Shown here one piece after another: positions 25,516 through 33,335 of a stretch of 64,000 nt of DNA. This DNA comes from JAZDGX01 sp964482205 (GTDB lineage: Bacteria > Eisenbacteria > RBG-16-71-46 > CAIMUX01 > WJJG01). Under the pieces are notes generated by a model. The model did no database searches. It saw nothing but the letters and a program-made list of their open reading frames with translations, and was not told where the DNA came from. Made by a program: the position numbers and the translations under genes. Positions within the stretch are counted from its first letter, which is position 1; each line of letters opens with the position of its first letter. The stretch lies in contig CAYZWI010000013.1 of NCBI GenBank assembly GCA_964482205.1, positions 1 to 64,000 of the forward strand. The letters are read 5' to 3'.

Positions 25516-27786
25516 CTATCGCACGACGATGACGCGCGCGCTTCCCGTCGATGCGCCCGCGCGCACTTGCAGGAGATACCAGCCCGCCGGAACGAGCCGC
25601 CCGCGGTGATCGCGGCCGTCCCACTGCAGGTTGCGCACGCCGGCGCTTCGCGACTCGTCCGACCACTCGCGAATGCTGCGTCCCGCGGGATCGTACACGC
25701 GCGCCTCGACGCGGCCGCTGCTCTCTGCGCGGAAGGCGATCGATGTCCCGTTCGACACCGGATTGGGCGCGATGTCGAGCATGAGGCGCGGCGCGCCGGG
25801 ATCCTGTTCCGCCACCGCGGTCCACTGCTCGCAGGCCACCGGCAGGATGAGCAGGCCGGCGCTGTAATCGACCACATGGATGTGCTCGTCGCTTGCGGCG
25901 ACACCGAGCGCGGCGTCGGGCGTGTCAGCGGTCCCAAGCAGCATCGGCGCGACCGGATTCGAAATGTCCATCACCTGCAGGCCGCAATGATCGTCCGCGA
26001 TGTAGGCGACCGGCCCCGCGACCGCAATGCTCTCCCCGTCGAGCACGCGATCATTCTGTCCGACGACCATCGGACTCATCGGATTCATGAAGTCGATCGT
26101 GAAGAACCCCTCCTGGCAGACGAGGTAGGCCATGCTTCCGGCGGTCGCGACATCGTACCCGGGAGTCGCGGTCGGCACACCGCCGCGCACCTGCGGATTG
26201 GACGGAGGGACGATGTCCACGACCGTCACTCCGCGCTCACCCGCCACGACTGCGTGATCGCCCGCGAGCGACAGCGCCGACGCGCCGAGCGCGATGCCCG
26301 CGCGTCCCGTGATCCACGGCTGGGCCGGGTTCGAGAAGTCGATCACCAAGAGGGAGTCGCCGCAGGCCGCATAGGCGTAGGAGCTCGCGCAGGCGATGTC
26401 CGACGCGAAGCCGCGCGTGTCGAGACTGCCGAGGATGGTGGGATGCGCCGGATCGGCGACATCGATGACATGCAGGCCTAGATCGCCGACCGAAACGCAG
26501 GCGCGGTTTCCGGAGACGGCCACTCCCGTCTCGATGCCTTCGGTGTCCAGGGAACCAACGACGGCGGGCGCGGCGGGATCGCCGGCATCGACGACGAGGA
26601 AGCTGAGCGTGGCATCGGTGACATAGGCGTACTCGCCGGCGAGCGCGATATCGCGGGAATGATCTCCGGTGTCCACGCTGCCGGCGATCGGGGGAGAGAG
26701 AGGATTCGCGATCGACACGATCTGCAGGCCGGCGACGGGATCGGTGACGAAAGCGAGATCGCTTCCCGCGACGACATTGCTCGCGCTCGTTGGAACGCCC
26801 GCTCCTCCGACGACGATCGGACTCGAAGGAACGGAGAGATCGACTACTTCCAATCCGTAGTAGTGAGCGACATACGCGCGCCCTTGGGCGACGGCAACCT
26901 CGAGGGCCACATTCTGGGTCGGCACGCTTCCCACGATTTGAGGCGCCGCGGGGTTGGTGACATCGATCACTTGCAGGCCCGCCGTGAAGGAAGCGACGCA
27001 GGCATAGGGGCCGGAGATGGCGACGCCGAAGGCGATGTCTCCGGTTGCGACGCTGCCCAGGATCACCGGTTGCGCGGGATCGCTGAAGCTCACGATGGTG
27101 AGCCCCGCGTATCCGGCCACATACGCACGGCCACCGACAATGGTCACATCGAGCGCGTCGCCGGGAATCGCAACGCTTCCCACGATGGCGGGGTTCCCGG
27201 AATCCGTGATGTTGATCACCTGCAAGCCCGCCGATCCGTCCGCGACGCAGGCATAGCTCGAGGAGGCGGCCACGCTGTACGCGCTGCCCGGCGTGTCGAC
27301 CGAGCCGAGCAGGACCGGGGATTCGGGATTCGACCCATCGATCACGAGGAGGCCGTTCTCACGATCCGCGAGATAGACGCGATCGGTGAAGCAATCGATG
27401 CCCCCCGCGAAGCCGGGCGTGTCGAGGGTGGCGACGATCGCGGGGGCCGCCGGGTCTTGGATGTCGATCACCTGCAGGCCCGAAGCGCCGTCCGCGAGGA
27501 AGGCGTGCGTGAGCGCAAAGGAGAGGTCGACGGCCGCCGCGTAGTCGGGGGTGTCCACCGAACCGGCGAGATGAATGTAGTCGGCGTAATCGATGCACTG
27601 TGCCGTGGCGATCGAGCACGAGAGAAGAAAGAGGATGACGGCAATGGCCGTCGTGACGAGCGGAGCCGATCGAGGCGCGCCAAGCTCGGCCGTGGTCACG
27701 AGCGGAACCGATCGAGGCGCATCATGCCGGCCGATCGTTCGCGCGCCCCGCTTGCTGCGTCTCTGCCCCACTCCGGGCTCGCCCAT
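25516..27786 (-). CDS. Secreted LVIVD-repeat beta-propeller with FlgD-like anchor
   Basis: The protein has 756 residues. ATG 27786 follows GGGAGGC. The n-region is unusually long (about 45 residues) and contains an internal duplication (APRSVPLVTTAEL / APRSAPLVTTA) before the hydrophobic core ending IATAQ. The body is about 13 repeats of roughly 43 residues with LQVIDI-x-D/N-P-x-x-P-x-I-V-G-S-V-x-T-P-x-x-A and then VAYVAD-type strands, typical of LVIVD propellers that bind proteins or ligands at the cell surface. The C-terminus is a FlgD-like anchor (IAPNPVSNGTSIAF, YDPAGRSIREW, LQWDGRDHRGRLV, GWYLLQVRAG). It is convergent with the heparinase-like gene, 86 bases away. Confidence 0.85.
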   Translation of the reverse strand: MGEPGVGQRRSKRGARTIGRHDAPRSVPLVTTAELGAPRSAPLVTTAIAVILFLLSCSIATAQCIDYADYIHLAGSVDTPDYAAAVDLSFALTHAFLADGASGLQVIDIQDPAAPAIVATLDTPGFAGGIDCFTDRVYLADRENGLLVIDGSNPESPVLLGSVDTPGSAYSVAASSSYACVADGSAGLQVINITDSGNPAIVGSVAIPGDALDVTIVGGRAYVAGYAGLTIVSFSDPAQPVILGSVATGDIAFGVAISGPYACVASFTAGLQVIDVTNPAAPQIVGSVPTQNVALEVAVAQGRAYVAHYYGLEVVDLSVPSSPIVVGGAGVPTSASNVVAGSDLAFVTDPVAGLQIVSIANPLSPPIAGSVDTGDHSRDIALAGEYAYVTDATLSFLVVDAGDPAAPAVVGSLDTEGIETGVAVSGNRACVSVGDLGLHVIDVADPAHPTILGSLDTRGFASDIACASSYAYAACGDSLLVIDFSNPAQPWITGRAGIALGASALSLAGDHAVVAGERGVTVVDIVPPSNPQVRGGVPTATPGYDVATAGSMAYLVCQEGFFTIDFMNPMSPMVVGQNDRVLDGESIAVAGPVAYIADDHCGLQVMDISNPVAPMLLGTADTPDAALGVAASDEHIHVVDYSAGLLILPVACEQWTAVAEQDPGAPRLMLDIAPNPVSNGTSIAFRAESSGRVEARVYDPAGRSIREWSDESRSAGVRNLQWDGRDHRGRLVPAGWYLLQVRAGASTGSARVIVVR

Positions 27787-27990
27787 GACATGCCTCCCGC
27801 GGTTAATTGTATCGCGCTCGGGGCATTCATCGCTTCCCAAATTCCCGCGCGTTCGAGATTTTCGGGCGCGTCCCCCGTCGGGCGCGCTTTGGGGACACGC
27901 GATTCCGCGTTCGAATTCGAGCGTGTGGTCGGAGGCTCGGCGTGAGCTTAGGAGCGCAGGCGCGGAGCGCTGACGCGGATTTGGATCCCG

Positions 27991-29727
27991 CTATTGAATG
28001 ACCACGAGGCGAGTCACTCCTCGCGTGCCGGCCGCTTCCATGCAGGCGAAATAGGTTCCGTTCTCGACCCGGCGGCTGGAATCGTCGAGGCGGTTCCATT
28101 CCCAGGTCACGAGCTCGCCTTCGATCGCGCCGTCGTGCAGCGTGCGGCGCACGCGACCGGAGACATCCAGAATGCGCAGCGACGCGTGCCCGAGGGCGGG
28201 GCCGCGGTACTGCAGCCAGGTGCGCGCGGTCAGCGGGTTCGGAAGCGCGCGCAAGTTCGAGAGCGCGCTCGCCAACTCGGGCACGGCGGTGGGCGGGCCG
28301 GTGTTCAGGAAGAGATAGTTGCCGATGTTGGCGTCCCAGGTCGTGACGCCCAGATCGAGATCGACGGAATAGGTGAAGTGGATCGTGACATTCTGCGATC
28401 CCGGCGGCGGCGGGGCGTCGAACGAGATCCACCCGTGCCCGAGATGCGCGGCGTACGCGCTCGCCGGTTGCGCCACACCGTTTACCCACACTCCATCGAT
28501 GGAAAGCACGGTCGCCGTTCCCAGCGGAAAGAAGGTGCGCGCGCCATCGCCGCTCGCGATCGCGCGGCCGGGGCTGCGCACTCCGTCGCGATCGACATCG
28601 CCCAGGAACATGTTCTCGATTACGCTGCTCGTCGCGCTGGTCCACACCGGCTGCGGGGTGAGCGCGCCTCCGGTGTTCTCGTAGACGCGGCAGTTGCCCC
28701 ACCAGCGGCCCGCCAATAGATCCGCATCGCCGTCGAGATCGAGGTCCGCCCAGGAGACATGCGACCCATAGCCGCCGTTCTGCGACACCCAGGCGGGCGT
28801 CACGCTCAGCACGCCGCCCGCGTTGGCGTAGACCTTGAAGAGTCCCTGGCCGCCGAGCTGGTTGTTGTCCGCGACGGCCAGCTCGGGGAAGCGATCGCCG
28901 TTCCAGTCGCCGAGCGCGACGGTGTTGCCCGCCTGCGGGGTGTCGCTGTTCTCCCACGATGCGGTCGTGGCGATGCCGCCTCCCGCCGTCTGCGCGTTCC
29001 GATAGACGCGCATCGGAGTGGAAGTGCCGCAGAAGGCGAGATCCATATCTCCGTCGTCTTCGATGTCGCCCCAGACGACATCGAGCGCGTAGCCGAGCTC
29101 GCTCGATTGCCACGCGGGCAGCGATGCGAGCATGCCGGCGTTGTTGAAATAGACTCGCTGATGCTCGGCATGTTCGTAGTAGTCGTCTCCGCATGCGCAG
29201 GCGAGATCGAGATCGCCGTCGCCGTCGGCGTCTCCCAAGGCGACCGAGAAGCAGTAGAACCGATCGTCGGAAACCCAGTCGGGCGTCGAATGGAATGCGC
29301 CGGCGCCATCGTTCAGATAGACCTTCACGCGTCCCGGCTCGTCGAATCCCGCTGCGCCGATGTAGACGCCCACCGCCACATCGATGAAGCCGTCGCCGTC
29401 GATGTCGCCGCAATCCAGTTTGCCGTGGTAATCGATGTCGGTCGCGCTCCAGCTGGGGTGGGCGGGAAAAGTCCCGTCGCCTTGGTTGCGATAGACGGCC
29501 AGCGTCTGGCGGGCCATGTCGTTGCCGTTCGAAACCACCATGTCGAGCCAGCCGTCGTTGTCGACATCGGCCCACGCGCCTCCCGTCGCATAGTGTCCGT
29601 CTGCGGCCGAAGTCCACGCGGGTGATGTCTCGAGGGGAATCGCGGCCCATGCGGCGGGGACGATCGAGAGCAGGAGAGATGTCGTGAGGGTTGCGATGGT
29701 TGCGAATGCTGCGATGCGAGGCCTCAT
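27991..29727 (-). CDS. Secreted FG-GAP/VCBS-repeat beta-propeller with FlgD-like anchor
   Basis: This 578-residue protein starts at ATG 29727 behind GGAGG; the signal peptide ends PAAWA. It has about seven calcium-binding-type loops spaced roughly 55-60 residues apart (DVDNDGWLD, DIDGDGFID, DADGDGDLD, DIEDDGDMD, DWNGDRFPE, DLDLDGDAD, DVDRDGVRS), the hallmark of integrin-alpha-like FG-GAP/VCBS propellers. The C-terminal anchor contains LRALPNPLTARTWLQYRG, LDVSGRVRRTL and GTYFACMEAAG. It is likely an adhesin or surface scaffold. It reads in the same direction as the preceding LVIVD-repeat gene. Confidence 0.87.
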   Translation of the reverse strand: MRPRIAAFATIATLTTSLLLSIVPAAWAAIPLETSPAWTSAADGHYATGGAWADVDNDGWLDMVVSNGNDMARQTLAVYRNQGDGTFPAHPSWSATDIDYHGKLDCGDIDGDGFIDVAVGVYIGAAGFDEPGRVKVYLNDGAGAFHSTPDWVSDDRFYCFSVALGDADGDGDLDLACACGDDYYEHAEHQRVYFNNAGMLASLPAWQSSELGYALDVVWGDIEDDGDMDLAFCGTSTPMRVYRNAQTAGGGIATTASWENSDTPQAGNTVALGDWNGDRFPELAVADNNQLGGQGLFKVYANAGGVLSVTPAWVSQNGGYGSHVSWADLDLDGDADLLAGRWWGNCRVYENTGGALTPQPVWTSATSSVIENMFLGDVDRDGVRSPGRAIASGDGARTFFPLGTATVLSIDGVWVNGVAQPASAYAAHLGHGWISFDAPPPPGSQNVTIHFTYSVDLDLGVTTWDANIGNYLFLNTGPPTAVPELASALSNLRALPNPLTARTWLQYRGPALGHASLRILDVSGRVRRTLHDGAIEGELVTWEWNRLDDSSRRVENGTYFACMEAAGTRGVTRLVVIQ

Positions 29728-29818
29728 GCCAAATCCTCCGCGTATTCCTCCAAGCTCAAGAGCTCCCGCCTTCGACCGCGAACCATGGACCCACGCTCGG
29801 TCCGCAAAACGGAACGCC

Positions 29819-30853
29819 TCATCGAAAGAGCCGCTTGACGCCTCCCCATGCAGGCCCTTCCACCGAGGTCGGCGACCCGGAGATGCCGGTGACTTCGAGC
29901 ACGTATCGGGACCCGCAGGGGACACCGTTGAAGCTGGATGGCCCCACCCAGATCCAGGCGATCGCGCCGCTCTCGACGGTGTGCTCAAGGACCATCGGCT
30001 CCACGCACACGCCGGTCGTGTAGTCGTACTGCAGGTTCTCGCAATCGGCATTGTAGATGAAAATCAGCTGAGCGTGGAATTGCGCGCTTAGCGATGCTGT
30101 CAGCGGGCCGCCTGTGCCGACGACCTGGAACCAGTCGGTGTCGCGGTAGGAAGCGCCATCGTACAAGTAGGTGCCGCTCTCTCCACAGAGGATCGCCGTC
30201 CCCTGGTCGTCGCCCCAGATCGGCTGAAAGGCCGGAGGCGTACTGTCGCAACCGCCGTTGTAGCTGTCCACATAGCCGTCATGGCAGTCCGGTTCGCCCT
30301 CGCTCGGAGTGCCCACCGGGCACTCAAGAGAGCATCAGGTCATTAGCAGGGTAATGTCGAGAACGTAGGAGCCGCAGCCGGCGCTGTAGCCGTCCACGAT
30401 GATGTAGTACGTGTGGCCGGCCTGGAGCACAACGTAACCGATCCCCGATTGAAGCCCGCAGTAGTCGTCATTGCAGGCGATCGGAGCCCCAGCTCCATCC
30501 TGGACTTCCACGATCGTGTCGTATCCCGAGCTGCAGAGGTCGATGTCGATGTAAGAGTCGCGGCTTGGGGTCACCGCGTAGACGACGTCGGGCGCCGTGC
30601 TGTAGTATGCGCAGGAAGGCATGATGTCATCCCGGTTGTCGCAGGTGGCTCCGGTGTCCGAGTACGGCAGGCTGGGGATCAGAATGGCATCGGCATACGA
30701 TTCCCCACCTTCGCGCGTGTCGGACATGCCGTCGCCAGGAGTGTCCTTGGCGGGAGGGATGTACTTGTTCCCCCAATCGGTGGCGAGCGTTGGAGACGAG
30801 ACGCAGAACATCAGAACGACCGCCATCAGAACGGGACGCATACGTGTTCGCAT
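29819..30853 (-). CDS. Exported PPC-like protein with in-frame TGA (selenocysteine candidate or nonsense mutant)
   Basis: One reading frame of 345 codons runs from ATG 30853 (GAGGAGGGT upstream) to 29819, broken once by TGA at 30335-30337 (codon 173). The signal peptide ends SPTLA. The N-terminal half (GGESYADAILIPSLPYSDTG, APDVVYAVTP, GYDTIVEVQDG, GHTYYIIVDGY) is a PPC-like beta-sandwich also present in the two paralogs at 30926 and 32168. The half after the TGA aligns with the same paralogs and ends AWGGVKRLFR. Around the TGA the product would read LLMT-U-CSLEC. The paralogs have Pro and Gly there, so a Gly-to-stop change (GGA to TGA) is the plain explanation. However, the downstream frame is intact and a SECIS-like hairpin follows. 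See the separate entry. Confidence 0.7.
30307..30337 (-). other. TGA codon plus SECIS-like hairpin inside an exported-protein gene
   Basis: On the minus strand, TGA (30337-30335) is followed by 9 bases, then GAGTGCCC-GGT-GGGCACTC, a perfect 8-bp stem with a GGU loop. The TGA-to-loop distance is 17 bases; it is 18 bases in both formate dehydrogenase genes here. bSECIS elements usually have a G in the first two loop bases and 16-37 bases to the loop, which this meets. The corresponding stretch of paralog 30926 has no such hairpin. Confidence 0.4.
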
Positions 30854-30925
30854 GGCCGTACCCTCCTCTGAGCGTGACTCGCGGTGCCTTCCGCCGGGGA
30901 CGCTCGGTCCGCAAAAGGGAACGCC

Positions 30926-32044
30926 TCATCGAAAGAGCCGCTTGACGCCTCCCCATGTAGGTCCTTCCGCCCAGGTCGGCGACTCGGAGATGCCGGTGAC
31001 TTCGAGCAGGTAATCAGATCCGCAGGAAACGCCGTTGAACACGGATGGGCCCACCCAGATCCAGGCGATTGTTCCATCCTGCAGCGGCCATTCGAGCGCC
31101 ATCGTTTCCCAGCAAGAACCGGTCGCGCTGATATAGCCCGGGTTCTCGCAATTCGTGTCATAGATGATCAAGAGCTGATAATCGAACTCCCCATGCAACG
31201 AGGCGCGCGCGGTCGTGCCGGTTCCGACTACCTGAAACCAGTCCGTGTCGCGATACGACAAGCCGTTGAGAAGGTACGTGCCGCTTTCGCCGCACATCGA
31301 CGCCAGCCCTTGTCCATCGCCCCATATCATCTGGAATGCCGGCGGATCGCTGTTGCAGCCGCCATTGTACTCATCCACATATTCATCGTGACAGGCCGGC
31401 TCCCCTTCGATCGGATCGCAGTATTCCCCACACGGCCCGAGGAGCATAGAAAAGCGCAGCGTATAGGACCCGCAAGCATCGCCATAGCCGTCCACGATGA
31501 TGTAGTAGGTACGGCCCCTGGAAAGCTCAACGACCAGGGTCGATTGAAGCCCGCAAGCATCGTCATTGCAGGCGATCGGAGACAGCGTTTCATCGAGCAC
31601 TTCCAGAATCGTGTCGTAGCCCGAGCCGCATAGATCGATGTCGAAGGCTCCGTCGAGAGACGGCGTGAAGGAGTAGACGACATCAGGGGCGATGCTGTAT
31701 CCGCACGAGGGGGTGATGTCGTTCTCGTTGTCGCAGGTCGCACCTTGATCCTCGAACGGTACTGCTGCAATGACGATCGCATCCGCGTAGCTTTCGCCGC
31801 CTTCGCGATCGTCGGACGCCCCGTCCCCGGGAGCGCCCTTCACGGGAGCAACGCAGTGGTTGGTCCAGTCGACGGCGAGAACCGGATGGGCGAGCGGCAA
31901 GACAATGGCGGCATACAACAAGAGAACCAGGGACAGGCGCACGATGGTGGGCGGCATTCCGACGGAACGCATGGAGACGCATCGCATGCAGACGGGCAGG
32001 AGAGATGCCGGAGACGGAGCGGATGGCAGCAGGACAGGACGCAT
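30926..32044 (-). CDS. Exported PPC-like protein with W-G-x-x-K-x-x-F-R tail
   Basis: This 372-residue protein starts at ATG 32044 behind GAGGAGGGA. The N-terminus is long (about 58 residues) with the hydrophobic part ending HPVLAVDW; an internal Met start is possible. It has two beta-sandwich halves: a PPC-like domain (about 60-200, GGESYADAIVIAAVPFEDQG, YDTILEVLDETLSPIACNDD, TYYIIVDGYGDACGSY) and a second domain (about 205-355) sharing SYRDTDWFQVVGTG, NCENPGYIS and IAWIWVGPSVFNGVSCGSDY with its neighbour. Both halves contain paired cysteines suited to disulphides outside the cytoplasm. It ends TWGGVKRLFR. Function is unknown; it is full length and shows what the interrupted paralog should look like. 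Confidence 0.8.
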   Translation of the reverse strand: MRPVLLPSAPSPASLLPVCMRCVSMRSVGMPPTIVRLSLVLLLYAAIVLPLAHPVLAVDWTNHCVAPVKGAPGDGASDDREGGESYADAIVIAAVPFEDQGATCDNENDITPSCGYSIAPDVVYSFTPSLDGAFDIDLCGSGYDTILEVLDETLSPIACNDDACGLQSTLVVELSRGRTYYIIVDGYGDACGSYTLRFSMLLGPCGEYCDPIEGEPACHDEYVDEYNGGCNSDPPAFQMIWGDGQGLASMCGESGTYLLNGLSYRDTDWFQVVGTGTTARASLHGEFDYQLLIIYDTNCENPGYISATGSCWETMALEWPLQDGTIAWIWVGPSVFNGVSCGSDYLLEVTGISESPTWAEGPTWGGVKRLFR

Positions 32045-32095
32045 GGCGGTTCCCTCCTCTCAGAAGCAATCCGGGGATCCGGGATCGCGAACAGG

Positions 32096-32104
32096 ATTAT
32101 AGCA
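32096..32104 (-). promoter_or_regulatory. Extended -10 promoter element
   Basis: The minus strand reads TGCTATAAT, a perfect TATAAT with the TGn extension, 52 bases upstream of the ATG at 32044. The -35 region is poor, as is common with extended -10 promoters. Confidence 0.5.
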
Positions 32105-32167
32105 CGACTGCGCAGCGCGCCTGCGAATGCTTGACGACATTGAAGATCTGATGCCCGACCCGGGCGC

Positions 32168-33241
32168 TCAGGGCGCCTGGCGAAAGAGATCCTTCATCGC
32201 TCCCCAGGTGCGACCGGCTGCCGGGACCGGAGGGCTCGGTTCAAGCCCACTGACGCGCAGAATGTAATCGCGCTCCTCCAAGCCGCTGAACAGGGCGGGC
32301 CCTACCCACACCCAGACTTCTTGCCCTGGCTGGAAAGACCAGGACACCTCGGCGGAAGAGCAGAGAGTGGTGATCGCATATTCGTATTCCATGGCGGCGC
32401 AATCGGCATTCTTGATCAGCATCAGCATCAGCGGGAATTCGGCCATGCAAGTGGCGGTGACGGTTCCCCCGGCCGCATCCGCGGTGAACCAATCGGCGTC
32501 GCGATACGACAATCCATTGGACAAGTAGGTGCACGACTTCCCGCACATCGTGGCCATTCCCTGCGGATCGACTTCCAAGGGCTGGAAGATTCCCGTATGG
32601 CAGCCGGAATTGTAGCCATCGATGTAGTCGTCCTGACAGAGCGGTTCGCCCTCGAGCTCGCCGCCCTCGGGACAATCGAGCTCGCAGCCGCAGCCCATCA
32701 CGATGCGAAGATCGTAATCACCGCATTCGCTGCCGTAGCCGTCGATCACGATGTAGTACTCATGCCCCCCGAAGAGATCCAAGTCCAGGATGCGCGACTG
32801 GTACCCCGTCTCTCCGCAGGCGTCGTCGCTGCAGGCGACCAACTGGCCGGGCGCGTCCTGCCAGACATACATCTTCGTGTCGTACGCGGCCGTGCATAGC
32901 TCCAGGCAGAGGGTCATGTCCGCCTGCACGGAGAAGGAGTACACGACATCGGGCGCGGTGGACCCGGAATAGGGGCAGACCGCATCGTAGTCATTGGCGA
33001 AGCCGCAAGTGTTGCCTGCATCGGAGAACGGCAGGGCGGGGATCGGATACGCCTCGCCCACCGTATCGCCGCCTGCCCGGCCGCCGCCTTCGTAGACTCC
33101 TTCGGGCGCGGGTTTGTCGGGTCGCACTGGACCGATGTCGAGGGCGGATGCGATGGCGACGAAGGGGATCAGCAGACAGGCAGCCATGCAGACCAAAAGC
33201 AGGCGGGCGAGAAGCCATGGCGCGTGAACCGGGTTACGCAT
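32168..33241 (-). CDS. Exported PPC-like protein, third paralog, W-G-x-x-K-x-x-F-R tail
   Basis: This 357-residue protein starts at ATG 33241 behind GAGGAGGT, with a signal peptide ending AIASA. It has the same two-domain layout as the proteins at 30926 and 29819: PPC-like first domain (VGEAYPIPALPFSDAGNTCG, APDVVYSFSV, YDTKMYVWQDAPGQLVACSDD, EYYIVIDGYGSECGDY) and second domain (LSYRDADWFTAD, IKNADCAAMEYEY, EVWVWVGPALFSG). It ends TWGAMKDLFRQAP, three residues longer than its relatives. It is the most diverged of the three. All three have separate ribosome sites and short intergenic gaps. Confidence 0.8.
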   Translation of the reverse strand: MRNPVHAPWLLARLLLVCMAACLLIPFVAIASALDIGPVRPDKPAPEGVYEGGGRAGGDTVGEAYPIPALPFSDAGNTCGFANDYDAVCPYSGSTAPDVVYSFSVQADMTLCLELCTAAYDTKMYVWQDAPGQLVACSDDACGETGYQSRILDLDLFGGHEYYIVIDGYGSECGDYDLRIVMGCGCELDCPEGGELEGEPLCQDDYIDGYNSGCHTGIFQPLEVDPQGMATMCGKSCTYLSNGLSYRDADWFTADAAGGTVTATCMAEFPLMLMLIKNADCAAMEYEYAITTLCSSAEVSWSFQPGQEVWVWVGPALFSGLEERDYILRVSGLEPSPPVPAAGRTWGAMKDLFRQAP

Positions 33242-33335
33242 TGCGGACCTCCTCTTCCGGACGAAGGCGGGGCCGGTTCTCGAGTGGGAGCCGACTGCAC
33301 CAAGCATACTCCCCGAGGAGCAGGAGATGCAAAGG

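Noticed and set aside
27650..27740. 29-bp duplication near the LVIVD gene start as a regulatory repeat
   Set aside because: It is in frame within the long signal-peptide n-region and encodes APRS-x-PLVTTA twice; coding slippage explains it.
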